A stretch of 60,062 nucleotides of DNA from assembly GCA_017459345.1 (NCBI GenBank), contig JAFUDC010000173.1, forward strand, positions 1-60,062, in the 5' to 3' direction. Position 1 is the stretch's first letter. The number at the start of each line of letters is the position of its first letter. The notes beneath the pieces are model-generated. The model was given only the letters and a program-made list of their open reading frames with translations. It was not told where the DNA came from and ran no database searches. This document shows positions 44,682-54,007 of the stretch, one piece after another. The translations under genes were made by a program, and so were the position numbers. The stretch comes from Eubacterium sp. (GTDB taxonomy: Bacteria; Bacillota; Clostridia; Lachnospirales; Lachnospiraceae).

Positions 44682-46097
44682 ATGATAAAACAAAATCAGG
44701 AGCTCCTGAACCGCCTCCATGTGGTTTTGGATGCTGTCGTGATATATATATCTTTCTGTTTAAGTTATGCAATCCGGTTCGTGATTCCTTTTACCAGAGA
44801 TTTCTTCTCTTCTGCAGGATATCACAGGCTGCTCCGCCAGTACCAGCCCATGCTCCTCATCATGATTCCGGTGTATCTGGTATTATATGCACGGTTTAAT
44901 CTTTATAAACCCAAGCGTTTCCAATCTTCTCTGGAAGAGTACAAGAACCTGGTCAAGGGCAACACCTTTGCCTTTATATTTATCATGATTTACATTGTTG
45001 TATTTAAGGTACAGCATGTGTCAAGAAGTTTACTGCTCATATTCTATGTCCTGTGTATGTTTATTACTGTGCTGGAGCGGTTTACCATCAAAAAGATTCT
45101 GGAGCAGGCCAGAAGAAAGGGATTAAACCTTAAGCACATCATTATCATCGGCTTCAGTGCTGCCGCCGAAGCCTACATCGATCGGATCAAGGGGAACCCC
45201 CAGTGGGGTTATATGATCCATGGGATTTTTGACGACAATCTTGATGAAGACTTTTCCTACAAAGGGATAACCTGTATTGGTAAGGTGCGGGACCTGGAAA
45301 AGTTCCTGGCCCACAGCTCCATGGATGAGGTTGCCATCACCCTCAGCCTGGATGAATATCACAAGCTGAGAACCATCGTAAACAAATGTGAAAAATCGGG
45401 TGTCCATACCAAGTTTGTTCCGGACTACTATACATTTATCCCGACCAACCCGGTGACCGAGGATCTGATCGGTCTTCCGGTCATCAATATACGTAATGTT
45501 CCCCTTACCACAACTCTGAACAAGTTCGTAAAGAGAACTATGGATATTGCCGGTTCCCTAGTATGCATCGTCATCTTCTCTCCCCTTATGCTGGTGACGG
45601 CTATCCTTGTCAAGGTCAGCTCTCCAGGCCCCATTATCTTTAAGCAGGAACGTGTAGGGCTGCATAACAAGCCTTTTAAAATGTACAAGTTCCGCTCCAT
45701 GGGAGTGCAGTCTGCTTCAAAAGAAGCAAAGGCCTGGACTGTGGAGAATGATCCCCGGGTGACAAAGGTCGGCAAGGTCATCCGCAAAACCAGCATTGAT
45801 GAACTCCCTCAGCTTTTTAATGTCATCAAGGGAGATATGAGTCTGATCGGACCCAGACCGGAACGCCCCCTCTTTGTGGAGAAGTTTAAGGAAGAGATCC
45901 CCCGCTACATGATCAAGCACCAGGTTCGTCCGGGCATGACAGGCTGGGCTCAGGTATGCGGCTTCAGAGGAGACACTTCCATCTCGGGAAGAATCGAGCA
46001 TGATATCTTTTACATCGAAAACTGGACCATCGGTTTTGATATAAGGATACTGTTCTTAACAGTATTTAAGGGATTTGTGAATAAGAATGCCTATTAA
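44682..46097 (+). CDS. Undecaprenyl-phosphate sugar phosphotransferase (polyprenyl glycosylphosphotransferase)
   Basis: These enzymes start a surface polysaccharide by moving a sugar-1-phosphate from a nucleotide sugar to undecaprenyl phosphate at the membrane. The 471-residue protein from MIKQNQELLNRLHVVLDAVV has four N-terminal membrane segments, a CoA-binding-like Rossmann region (HIIIIGFSAAAEAYIDRI), a fifth membrane segment and the C-terminal catalytic domain: KRTMDIAGSLVCI, VGLHNKPFKMYKFRSM, KTSIDELPQLFNVIKGDMSLIGPRPE, RPGMTGWAQV. This is the long WcaJ/WbaP layout. An LCP gene follows on the same strand; no glycosyltransferases for the rest of a polymer are in the window. Confidence 0.93.
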   Translation: MIKQNQELLNRLHVVLDAVVIYISFCLSYAIRFVIPFTRDFFSSAGYHRLLRQYQPMLLIMIPVYLVLYARFNLYKPKRFQSSLEEYKNLVKGNTFAFIFIMIYIVVFKVQHVSRSLLLIFYVLCMFITVLERFTIKKILEQARRKGLNLKHIIIIGFSAAAEAYIDRIKGNPQWGYMIHGIFDDNLDEDFSYKGITCIGKVRDLEKFLAHSSMDEVAITLSLDEYHKLRTIVNKCEKSGVHTKFVPDYYTFIPTNPVTEDLIGLPVINIRNVPLTTTLNKFVKRTMDIAGSLVCIVIFSPLMLVTAILVKVSSPGPIIFKQERVGLHNKPFKMYKFRSMGVQSASKEAKAWTVENDPRVTKVGKVIRKTSIDELPQLFNVIKGDMSLIGPRPERPLFVEKFKEEIPRYMIKHQVRPGMTGWAQVCGFRGDTSISGRIEHDIFYIENWTIGFDIRILFLTVFKGFVNKNAY

Positions 46098-46202
46098 TCG
46101 GCAGTTGACAGATATCAGTTGAATATTGATATGTTGTATGATATCTGGCATATCATCTGACATTTGATGTGCCATTTAATATATGACAGATTGGAGATTA
46201 TT

Positions 46203-47441
46203 ATGAAAAAGAACTCAGGCTCAATGAGCTTTCGCTCTTCAAGAAATGTGTCAAAAAAAGATACTTCACTAAGGAGGCAGCAGAGGGTTTCTTCTGCAGA
46301 TAGAGACACCATATCCGGTCAGGATGCTTATTACGATGACCGAAAATATAGACCTGAACAAGATGCCTGTTACGATGACAGCAGATACAGATCCGGGAAT
46401 CAAAGCAGCCATAGAAAGAAAAAAAAGAAAAGCGGCAGAAGAATGGGATGTCTTGTTCCAATGCTTCTGCTTCTCTTTTTCATTGTAGTTATATCCTTTG
46501 TCCTGCTGAATATGACATTTTCCAAGGTTGAAAAGCATAAGCTGGATAATTCTGTGATCACGGTAAACCATCAGGATAAGAGGATGAACAGATACCAGAC
46601 TATCGCCCTCTTCGGGGTAGACAGCCAGGATAATGTCATCGGGGACAGGGGATCCAGGTCTGACAGTATCATTGTCGTCAGCATTCATAAAACCACCCGG
46701 AAGGTTAAGCTGATGTCCATCTACAGAGACACCTACGTCAGCATTGACGGCCAGTATGATAAGATAAATGCGGCCTATTCCTATGGAGGCCCTGAGCAGG
46801 CCATCAACACGATAAACCGGAATCTTGACCTGGACATTACCGACTTTGCCACAGTAAACTTTAAAGCTCTTGCCGATGCGGTGGATATCCTGGGTGGAAT
46901 CCCTCTTACAATTACTACAGAAAAAGAGCTGGATAATCTTAATGATTATATCGGCAACATGAACAAAATCAACGGAGGAAATTCCCCGAAATTCAAGGAT
47001 GTGGGCACCTATACATTTGATGGCAATCAGGCGGTGGCCTACTCCAGAATTCGCTATATGGAAGGCGGAGACCACGCCAGAGCCAGTCACCAGCGTCTGG
47101 TCGTAGAAGGAATCCTGAGCAAAGCCAAAAGGCAGCCCTGGAAGTTGAATAAGATTATTGATCAGGTGCTTCCACAGTGCAAGACCAGCTTCTCCACCGG
47201 TAAGTTTACCCGCATGGCTATGGGGCTGGCATTTTACGACATCGTTGATTCCCAGGCATACCCCTTCGATTCCTACGATGAGAAATATAACGGAGTCTAC
47301 TACGGATTCCCAACCACGGTAGAAAGCAATACCATCAAAGCCCATGAGTACCTCTTTGGCACAGAAGATTACCAGCCCACTGAGGAGCTGCTCCGCATCA
47401 GCCAAAAGGTGGAAAATGTGACCAGTGCCATGGGGCATTGA
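46203..47441 (+). CDS. LytR-CpsA-Psr (LCP) family protein
   Basis: LCP enzymes move undecaprenyl-linked polymers (teichoic acid or capsule) onto peptidoglycan outside the cell. From the start at 46203 (GGAG site) the protein has 412 residues: a Ser/Arg/Tyr-rich cytoplasmic tail (1-80), one membrane segment (82-104), and the LCP domain with SDSIIVVSIHKTTRKVKLMSIYRDTYV, INAAYSYGGPEQAINTI and the later YSRIRYMEGGDHARASHQR, which hold the arginines and aspartates that bind the pyrophosphate. A TTGACA at 46105-46110 may give it a separate promoter. Its position after a polymer-initiating transferase fits the role. Confidence 0.93.
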   Translation: MKKNSGSMSFRSSRNVSKKDTSLRRQQRVSSADRDTISGQDAYYDDRKYRPEQDACYDDSRYRSGNQSSHRKKKKKSGRRMGCLVPMLLLLFFIVVISFVLLNMTFSKVEKHKLDNSVITVNHQDKRMNRYQTIALFGVDSQDNVIGDRGSRSDSIIVVSIHKTTRKVKLMSIYRDTYVSIDGQYDKINAAYSYGGPEQAINTINRNLDLDITDFATVNFKALADAVDILGGIPLTITTEKELDNLNDYIGNMNKINGGNSPKFKDVGTYTFDGNQAVAYSRIRYMEGGDHARASHQRLVVEGILSKAKRQPWKLNKIIDQVLPQCKTSFSTGKFTRMAMGLAFYDIVDSQAYPFDSYDEKYNGVYYGFPTTVESNTIKAHEYLFGTEDYQPTEELLRISQKVENVTSAMGH

Positions 47442-47528
47442 GTAACGATTTAAGTGAATAACAGACGAAACGAAAAGGGCCGATATGGCCCTTTTCGTTT
47501 CGTCTGTTATTGATTTATATAGTTACTC
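47440..47528. terminator. Long bidirectional terminator palindrome (family D, copy 2)
   Basis: A perfect 25-bp stem runs from 47457-47481 to 47487-47511 with loop GATAT, including AAAAGGGCC/GGCCCTTTT. It sits inside a wider palindrome from GAGTAAC (47440-47446) to GTTACTC (47522-47528) that includes stop codons of both convergent genes. The right flank CTGTTATTGATTTATATAGTTA matches copy 1 at 42671-42692. Confidence 0.85.
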
Positions 47529-50048
47529 ATCATCCTTCTCAATGGCAGCGGTCTCGATGATAAACTTCACGCTTCCTTTATCTCCCTTTCGGATTCCGCC
47601 ATAAGACTGGTAGTTATTGTCGGCCTTCTTCACGGCCTTGATCTGTGTGGTGACTGACTGGAGGTCATCTCCTGCCAGGTCAGCGATCTTCTGTATACCT
47701 TCTTCATCAAATTTGACAAAACCGTCATTCAATGTTCCCATGCCGCCGACCAACTTGCCGACTCCGCTGTTGATCTGTCCGCCTGCACCAGCCAGCTTGC
47801 CGGTACCATCCTTAAGCTGGATAGAGCCTGTAGCCAGGAGTCCGGCTGCCTTTGTGACCTGCTTGACAGCGCGTTCCATCTTCGTGCTTCCTGTTAAAAG
47901 CTTTCCGGCTCCGTCATCCAGGGAGGAGGCACCACCGGTTATGGTTTTATTGTTAGCTGTTAGTTTGGCTGCGCCGGTCTTAAGCTGACCCAGGCCCTGG
48001 TTCAGGGAATCAATACCCTTTGACAGGCTTCCCATACCTTTTACCAGGTCGTCGTTATTCTTGGTCAGGGCTTTAGCGCCGGAATCCAGCTGATCGATTG
48101 CCCCCTTAAGCTCTGGAATCTTATCTGCAAGTCCGCCTACATTGGCACTGAAGCCTTCCAGTACCTTGGCCTGTTTGGCCATGTCTTCAAGTAGTCCTTT
48201 GAGCTGGTCTGCATTGACTTCAGGTGCTTTAATATCCATTGACGGGAAGTCTTTAGCCAAAGCCCCCACTAACTCAGCATCCGGCTTAATCTCTACTGAA
48301 ATATCCACATCAACTTTAGAATCCAGTCCAACCTTGTAATTCTCTGCACTGATGGTTTCTGCTGATACACCTTCAATCTCAGCAAGTACTTTCTTCTTTG
48401 CTTCTTCATCAAGTTCCATTGCGTTAACCGCTGCCTTAATCTTGGCCTTGGTATCCTCTGAGGCTTTGTTACCGGCAGATACTGCTTTGCCAATACTATC
48501 ATTCGCTGAGCTTTGCGCTCCTTCTATCTTTTCTTTAACCTTCCCTTCAACATCACCTGTCTGCTTCCCAATCTGAGCATTGGCCTTCTCATTGGCCGAT
48601 GCGTAAATCTTTCCGGCAGCCGTTCCTACCCAGCTTTCAACATCAGTTTTATAGTCTGAAAGCAACTTATCCAGGTTGGACAGGCTGGTCATCAGTTTTA
48701 TAAGTGCCTCTGTCTGTTTCTGAAGCTCCTGGGCGTCCTTATTAAGCTTGGCGGCAGCTTCGGATACCGCCTTCATCTGTTCATCCGAGGGCATGGATAC
48801 TTTGGACATCTGACTGTTAAGCTGAGCTAATCCCTTCTGGATCTTGTCTGCCCCATCCGTATACTCCTTCAGGCCTTTGGACAGGGAGGCTGCTCCGGTC
48901 TTTAAGGCTGCTGAGCCTGAGGAGGCAGACTGGATACCCTTCTCCAGGCCGGCTGCTCCATCTGTGTAAGCCTTGATTCCCTTGTTAAGTGTTTTCGTTC
49001 CATTCTTTAAGGTTCTGATTCCCTTGGTGAGGCCTTCGGCTCCATCTTCAAAGGCATCTTTATTATTTGCAAGCTGGCTCAGACCGTCTTTGAGCTGTCC
49101 GGCTCCCTTATCCACAGCAGATACTCCCTTGGTGTACTGACCCAGAGAAGTACTTAATGTATTCATGCCGTCCAGCAGCTTGCCGCTTCCGTCCACCAGC
49201 TTTGAGGAGGCGTCGGTAAGATCATCCATGTCCTCCTTCAGATCGTCCAGGTCATCAATACTGTCAAGATCGATATCACCGATTGTTCCGGTTGTGGCCA
49301 TGGTTGCTGTCATGGACAGCTCAAAATCTGTGGCATCGGCTGTCACTTCCACATACTCCGGTATATCAATGTCGCTTAGCTTATCATAATCACTAAGCTT
49401 CAGACTGTCCCTGAGTCCAGGCATGGCCATACCGATAATGATATTACGTTCACCGTCAGAAACTGCCCGGCCGTTCTCCACCTCAATATTTGAGAAGTTG
49501 TCAACGGGAAGGATCATGGCAGATACCACGGTGAAGGGGGTCTGTACCGTAATATTCTTCTTGTCTACCTTCACGGTATCTGAGGTATGGTTGGTATAGT
49601 CAAAGCGAATCTTTACCTTTCCGCTCTTTCCGGCCAGATCATCCGGGGAGATCTGCTTGCCATCCAGATAGTAGGTCACCTTTACGGAAACCGGCAGGGA
49701 GGCATCGGACTCTCCCTGATAGTAGATGTCCTCTCCCACACTGGTCCAGGTTAAGCTTCCGTCCGAATTCTGGGTAAATTCCTCATCCCCCTTGACATTC
49801 TTGATATTCTTAAGCTCACTGTAATCCTCTATACTGCCGCTCTCGCTGCTTTTTAGCTGCTCACTTACTGTAATCTTATCCGCATCACCCTCTGCATTGG
49901 CATTCACATAGACAGTTTCCACTTTATTCTTATCGTCCTTCTTCTTTGAGGCGGCAGCTGCAGGCAGAACATTCCCGATTACCATGCTGCCGCTTAGGAG
50001 AAGTGCCATTATCTTTGCCGTATACTTATTAAGTACTCTTCTTCGCAC
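47523..50048 (-). CDS. Exported LxxG heptad-repeat protein (YhgE/Pip-related), partner of the MMPL transporter
   Basis: The 841-residue protein starts at a GTG with an AGGAG site 8 bases away. A signal peptide (residues 1-33, ending VLPAAAAS) is followed by a beta-rich domain (about 90-260), then two long blocks of seven-residue repeats of the type xxxLxxG (about 280-415 and 660-790; for example ASSKLVDGSGKLLDGM). An alanine-rich, probably coiled-coil domain (about 420-650) lies between them. Unlike YhgE/Pip proteins no C-terminal membrane segments are seen, so it should be outside and soluble or wall-bound. It lies just downstream of the MMPL gene on the same strand, a known pairing. Confidence 0.8.
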   Translation of the reverse strand: MRRRVLNKYTAKIMALLLSGSMVIGNVLPAAAASKKKDDKNKVETVYVNANAEGDADKITVSEQLKSSESGSIEDYSELKNIKNVKGDEEFTQNSDGSLTWTSVGEDIYYQGESDASLPVSVKVTYYLDGKQISPDDLAGKSGKVKIRFDYTNHTSDTVKVDKKNITVQTPFTVVSAMILPVDNFSNIEVENGRAVSDGERNIIIGMAMPGLRDSLKLSDYDKLSDIDIPEYVEVTADATDFELSMTATMATTGTIGDIDLDSIDDLDDLKEDMDDLTDASSKLVDGSGKLLDGMNTLSTSLGQYTKGVSAVDKGAGQLKDGLSQLANNKDAFEDGAEGLTKGIRTLKNGTKTLNKGIKAYTDGAAGLEKGIQSASSGSAALKTGAASLSKGLKEYTDGADKIQKGLAQLNSQMSKVSMPSDEQMKAVSEAAAKLNKDAQELQKQTEALIKLMTSLSNLDKLLSDYKTDVESWVGTAAGKIYASANEKANAQIGKQTGDVEGKVKEKIEGAQSSANDSIGKAVSAGNKASEDTKAKIKAAVNAMELDEEAKKKVLAEIEGVSAETISAENYKVGLDSKVDVDISVEIKPDAELVGALAKDFPSMDIKAPEVNADQLKGLLEDMAKQAKVLEGFSANVGGLADKIPELKGAIDQLDSGAKALTKNNDDLVKGMGSLSKGIDSLNQGLGQLKTGAAKLTANNKTITGGASSLDDGAGKLLTGSTKMERAVKQVTKAAGLLATGSIQLKDGTGKLAGAGGQINSGVGKLVGGMGTLNDGFVKFDEEGIQKIADLAGDDLQSVTTQIKAVKKADNNYQSYGGIRKGDKGSVKFIIETAAIEKDDE

Positions 50049-50079
50049 AGTTCAGACTCCTTTCTGTTTTCTTAACTAC

Positions 50080-50140
50080 TTAGGTAATTGTGACACTCTG
50101 TCCAGGCTCGAAAATGTTCCAACATCACACAATTACTTAA
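50080..50140. repeat. Dispersed inverted repeat, family C, copy 3
   Basis: TTAGGTAATTGTGA (50080-50093) and TCACACAATTACTTAA (50125-50140) are imperfect complements. The interior ACTCTGTCCAGGCTCGAAAATG is almost the same as in copy 2 at 44394-44415. It lies between the MMPL gene and the LxxG-repeat gene. Confidence 0.65.
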
Positions 50141-50233
50141 TCTTAACTATTATTTATACACCTCTTGGCGGTTATATTCAACTAACTAAAACCTTGTTGA
50201 TATTATTTATCATTGTTTTTACTCTAAACTTCT

Positions 50234-52309
50234 TTACATTTCCTTCTTTCGCCTGAACCCCAGGGTACTTGCGCAGATAACCCGGTCAAATACCATAAAG
50301 AAGGCCGGCAGGATAAATAGAACAACAACCATACTGATCATGGCTCCCCGGGCAAGAAGGGTGCATATGGATCCAATCATATCAGCACTGGTATAGGCTG
50401 CAACGCCGAATGTTGCGGCAAAGAAGCTGATTCCGCTGGTGATGATGGATAACATACTGGTCTCGTGGGCAATCATCACCGCTTCCTTCTTGTCCTTGCC
50501 CTCCTGTCTTTCCCTTATATAGCGGCTGGTCATCAGAATGGCATAGTCTACAGTTGCCCCCAGCTGTATGGTTCCGATTACGATGCTCGCCACAAAGGCC
50601 AGCTCCGTCCCTTTATAACAGGCAAAGGACATATTCACCGCGATGGCAAACTCGATGACTGCCACCAGCAGTACAGGCAGGGAAATGGACTTAAATACCA
50701 GCATGATGATCACAAAAATGGCGGCCATGGATACGATATTCACCATCTTAAGGTCAATGTCTGTCACGTCCTGCAGGTCTTTCATCAAAGGTGCTTCTCC
50801 AATCACCAGTCCTGTCTTATCGTAGCTTTTCACAATCTGATCAATCTGACTGAGCTGGGCATTGACCTTGGGGGTGGCATTGCTGTACTTTGAGCTCACA
50901 AAGGCCAGCTCATATTTATCGCTGCGCAGCATGGACTGCAGATTATCCGGAATCATGGAATCCGGAACTGCCGGACCCATCATGGAAGCGATGGATATGG
51001 TATGCTTGACACCGTCTACCTTCTCGATCTCCTTCATCATGTTCCGCTTATCCTTGGCCGGAAGATTCCGGTCCAGCATAATGACATGCATGGTAGACAT
51101 GTTGAAGGTACTTTTTAGCTTCTCGTTGGCAATATTGGATGTCATGGTATCCGGAAGGCCTCTGGCGATATCATAATAGATCTTATAATGACTGTTTCCG
51201 TACAGGGCAGGTCCCAGAAGAAGCAGGAAAATCACGATCCATATCTTATAATGCCTGATGATAAAGCGGGAGGGGCCCTCCATGGTCCTGATCAGAGGAC
51301 GGTGCTTTGTCTTCTCAATGGCCTTGTCGAAAATAAGAATCATCGAAGGCAGGAAGGTGACGCAGGTCACTACACCCAGCAGCACGCCCTTGGCCATGAC
51401 GATACCCAGGTCTCTTCCCAGAGTAAATGTCATGAAGCACAAAGCAATAAAGCCTGCCACTGTGGTAACAGAGCTTCCCACGATGGACCGGAAGGTTGCC
51501 GCGATGGCGTGACCCATGGCCTCATTCCTGTCCTCCGGGTAAAGCTGCTTATTCTCCTCATAGCTGCTCAGCAGGAAAATGGAATAGTCTATGGTAACGG
51601 CCAGCTGGAGCACTGCGGTCAGAGCCTTGGTTATGTAGGATATCTGACCCAGGAAGAAGTTAGTTCCCAGATTATAGAGGATACTCACACCGATTGATAT
51701 CAGAAAAAAGATCGGTACTATGAAGGAATCAGTGGCCAGCAGCAGTATAATAAGGGAGAGCGTTCCGGCAATAATCACATATACGGGAAGCTCCTTCAGG
51801 GCGATATCCTTGATGTCATTGACCACACCGGTCATACCGCTTAAGAAGCACTCCCTGCCTACCAGCTTACGGATCTCGACAATTGCATCCATGGAGGAAT
51901 CCGAGGACGTGGTATCATCGAGAAGAATCAGCATCATAGTCGCATCATCCGTAAAAAAGCTCTTGCGAATCCGCTCCGGAATCATCTCCACCGGCATGGA
52001 GAGGTCAGCCACATCATCATACCAGAGAACATCCTTGACATGAGGAACCTGACTGATCTTATCCTCCAGCTTCTTTACATCCTTAAGCTCCATTCCCTCC
52101 ATGATCGCCATGGAAAAACCGCCTGTACCAAACTCATCCACCATGATATTCTGCCCTTTGACGGTCTCAAGCCGTTCGGGCAGATAGCTTAATAGGTCAT
52201 AATTGACCCTGGTGCTGATCATGCCGATGGTGGCCGGAATCAGGAGCAGAAGCCCCACCAGCAAGATCAGATATCTAAGTTTGGCAATCCATTTGCCAAT
52301 TGCAATCAA
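50234..52309 (-). CDS. MMPL/RND-family exporter
   Basis: The protein has the RND superfamily layout of two repeats, each with one membrane helix, an external domain and five further helices (first block about residues 165-330, second about 525-680). MMPL-type proteins export lipids, glycolipids or other envelope molecules using proton flow. The best start is TTG at 52309 (691 residues), with a GGGAG site exactly 8 bases upstream; nearby ATGs are out of frame. TVDYAILMTSRYIRER and TIDYSIFLLSSYEENK are the conserved intramembrane aspartate motifs, needed for proton coupling. A TetR gene is divergent. Confidence 0.9.
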   Translation of the reverse strand: MIAIGKWIAKLRYLILLVGLLLLIPATIGMISTRVNYDLLSYLPERLETVKGQNIMVDEFGTGGFSMAIMEGMELKDVKKLEDKISQVPHVKDVLWYDDVADLSMPVEMIPERIRKSFFTDDATMMLILLDDTTSSDSSMDAIVEIRKLVGRECFLSGMTGVVNDIKDIALKELPVYVIIAGTLSLIILLLATDSFIVPIFFLISIGVSILYNLGTNFFLGQISYITKALTAVLQLAVTIDYSIFLLSSYEENKQLYPEDRNEAMGHAIAATFRSIVGSSVTTVAGFIALCFMTFTLGRDLGIVMAKGVLLGVVTCVTFLPSMILIFDKAIEKTKHRPLIRTMEGPSRFIIRHYKIWIVIFLLLLGPALYGNSHYKIYYDIARGLPDTMTSNIANEKLKSTFNMSTMHVIMLDRNLPAKDKRNMMKEIEKVDGVKHTISIASMMGPAVPDSMIPDNLQSMLRSDKYELAFVSSKYSNATPKVNAQLSQIDQIVKSYDKTGLVIGEAPLMKDLQDVTDIDLKMVNIVSMAAIFVIIMLVFKSISLPVLLVAVIEFAIAVNMSFACYKGTELAFVASIVIGTIQLGATVDYAILMTSRYIRERQEGKDKKEAVMIAHETSMLSIITSGISFFAATFGVAAYTSADMIGSICTLLARGAMISMVVVLFILPAFFMVFDRVICASTLGFRRKKEM

Positions 52310-52356
52310 ATCATCATCTCCCAACTATTATTTCAAAGATTAGTTATTCATAACCT

Positions 52357-52385
52357 ATCATACTCAAAAAATGACTGATGGTCAA
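52357..52385 (-). promoter_or_regulatory. MMPL promoter overlapping a TGAC/GTCA palindrome
   Basis: On the minus strand TTGACC (52380-52385) and TATGAT (52357-52362) are 17 bp apart. TGACTGATGGTCA (52372-52384) is an inverted repeat over the -35 region, and CAATATTC occurs twice as a direct repeat (52383 and 52399). It is a likely site for the divergent TetR protein. Confidence 0.65.
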
Positions 52386-52444
52386 TATTCAAAACAACCA
52401 ATATTCAGGCTGTAAAAAAATGAATTTTGGTCATTTTTTAGTTA

Positions 52445-52473
52445 TTGACTTTTGTATACAAAAACAGGATAAT
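52445..52473 (+). promoter_or_regulatory. tetR promoter with spacer palindrome
   Basis: TTGACT (52445-52450) and GATAAT (52468-52473) are 17 bp apart, and the spacer contains the perfect palindrome TTTTGTATACAAAA (52450-52463). It could serve self-repression by the TetR protein. Confidence 0.65.
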
Positions 52474-52563
52474 TATATAGGGAAAAATGTAATTCAATCA
52501 TCCAGACTGGTGAAGCTGCCGGATAGATTCAGCGGGCAATAACAAAAGAGAGGACTTTTATTT

Positions 52564-53181
52564 ATGGGAAAAGTGGAAGTGAACAAAAGACAAAAACAGG
52601 CCACCCTTCTCCAGGCAGCCTTTGAGCTGTTTACGAATAAGGGATTTGCCAAGACCACCATATCCGATATTGCCCGGGAGTCCGGACTGGCCAAGGGGAC
52701 ATTTTATCTGTACTTTAAGGATAAGTATGACCTTAGAAACAAGCTGACAGCCCATAAGGCCGCCCAGCTCTTCGGTCAGGCTCACTCTGCCCTGCTTCAG
52801 GCCAATGTGGAAGGATTTGAAAATCAGATGATGTTCATCATGGACTATGTGATCGGCCAGCTGCAAAGACAGCCCGCCCTGCTTCAGTTTATCAGCAAAA
52901 ACCTGTCCTGGGGAGTGTTTAGAACCGCATTCACTCAGACCATGCCGGAAGAATCCGATCGATTTATCGATTATTACCTGAAGTTAATGGAGGATAGTCA
53001 TATTCGCTGCCGGAATCCGGAGCTCATGCTTTTCACCATCGTGGAGCTGGTAGGATCGACATGCTATAACTGCATCCTGCTCAAGCAGCCGGTCAGTATG
53101 GAAGAATACCGCCCATATCTGCATGAAGCCATTCACCATATTCTTATGATCTATACGGATACTGAAAAAGAAAAAGCCTGA
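52564..53181 (+). CDS. TetR family transcriptional regulator
   Basis: The 205-residue protein has the N-terminal TetR helix-turn-helix (LLQAAFELFTNKGFAKTTISDIARESGLAKGTFYLYFKDKYDL in sequence, residues about 15-57) and a helical ligand-binding C-terminal part with no recognised ligand pocket. It is divergent from the MMPL-LxxG operon, so it probably controls that pair and itself. A terminator hairpin overlaps its stop codon. Confidence 0.92.
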   Translation: MGKVEVNKRQKQATLLQAAFELFTNKGFAKTTISDIARESGLAKGTFYLYFKDKYDLRNKLTAHKAAQLFGQAHSALLQANVEGFENQMMFIMDYVIGQLQRQPALLQFISKNLSWGVFRTAFTQTMPEESDRFIDYYLKLMEDSHIRCRNPELMLFTIVELVGSTCYNCILLKQPVSMEEYRPYLHEAIHHILMIYTDTEKEKA

Positions 53182-53206
53182 GGATAGTCATGTATCCCAG
53201 GCTTTT
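53172..53206 (+). terminator. Terminator overlapping the tetR stop
   Basis: AAAAGCCTG (53172-53180) pairs with CAGGCTTTT (53198-53206), extended inside by GGATA/TATCC. It serves tetR and perhaps the convergent thrH. Confidence 0.8.
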
Positions 53207-53272
53207 ATTACTATCTGCCACTTACGGTGTCTTTTATTAATATCTATCACTCACGCGTCTATAGTCACTGTC

Positions 53273-53884
53273 TCACAGCACTTCCTTAATCGCAGCCAGA
53301 AGGTCATCATACTCTTCAAAGGCTGGCAGGTCCGGGTAATCTTTCTTAATCTGGTCAGTGCTCTTAAAAAGGAATCCCGCCTTGCTGTTTAAGATCATGC
53401 CCAGATCGTTGTGGCTGTCACCGCAGGAGATGGTCTCAAAGCCCATGGCCTGCAGACCCTTCACCGTAGTCAGCTTGGATTGCTCAACCCTCATCCTGAA
53501 CCCGGTAATCTCACCATTATCAGCCACTTCCAAAGTATTACAGAAAAGAGTGGGCCAGCCAAGCTTCTTCATGAGAGGCTGGGCAAACTGGGTGAAGGTG
53601 TCACTAAGGATGAGAACCTGGGTGATGGAACGGAGTTCATCCAGGAACTCCCTGGCTCCCGGCATGGGATCGATCCCGGCGATGGTCTCCTGGATTTCCT
53701 TTAAGCCCAGTCCATGCTGTCTTAAGATATCCAGGCGGAAATTCATCAACTTATCATAATCCGGCTCATCCCGGGTAGTCCTCTTAAGCTCAGGAATCCC
53801 TGTTTTCTCTGAAAATGCAATCCAGATCTCCGGAACCAGAACTCCTTCCAGATCCAGGCATACGATGTTCATGTCTCTACTCAT
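53273..53884 (-). CDS. thrH: ThrH: phosphoserine phosphatase / phosphoserine:homoserine phosphotransferase
   Basis: ThrH is a HAD-fold enzyme that can hydrolyse phosphoserine or pass its phosphate to homoserine, linking serine and threonine synthesis. The 203-residue protein has HAD motif I with the unusual form CLDLEGVLVPE (DLEG rather than DxDGT, as in ThrH), motif II in VLILSDTFTQF, and motif IV in SCGDSHNDLGMI. The family segment RTTRDEPDYDKLM is present. The start has an AGGA site. Confidence 0.9.
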   Translation of the reverse strand: MSRDMNIVCLDLEGVLVPEIWIAFSEKTGIPELKRTTRDEPDYDKLMNFRLDILRQHGLGLKEIQETIAGIDPMPGAREFLDELRSITQVLILSDTFTQFAQPLMKKLGWPTLFCNTLEVADNGEITGFRMRVEQSKLTTVKGLQAMGFETISCGDSHNDLGMILNSKAGFLFKSTDQIKKDYPDLPAFEEYDDLLAAIKEVL

Positions 53885-54007
53885 AATGTATCCTTTCGTA
53901 GTCTTTTTATTACACGATTCTCTCTTCCACTACCGACTCGATTACAGAGAATCAAGGGCTTTCATCTAATACAGCAGCCTGATAGTCATGAATCTTATTA
54001 ACAATTA

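Noticed and set aside
46269..47438. 389-residue minus-strand open frame opposite the LCP gene
   Set aside because: The LCP protein on the plus strand has clear family motifs; the opposite frame has none and no ribosome binding site that I could see.
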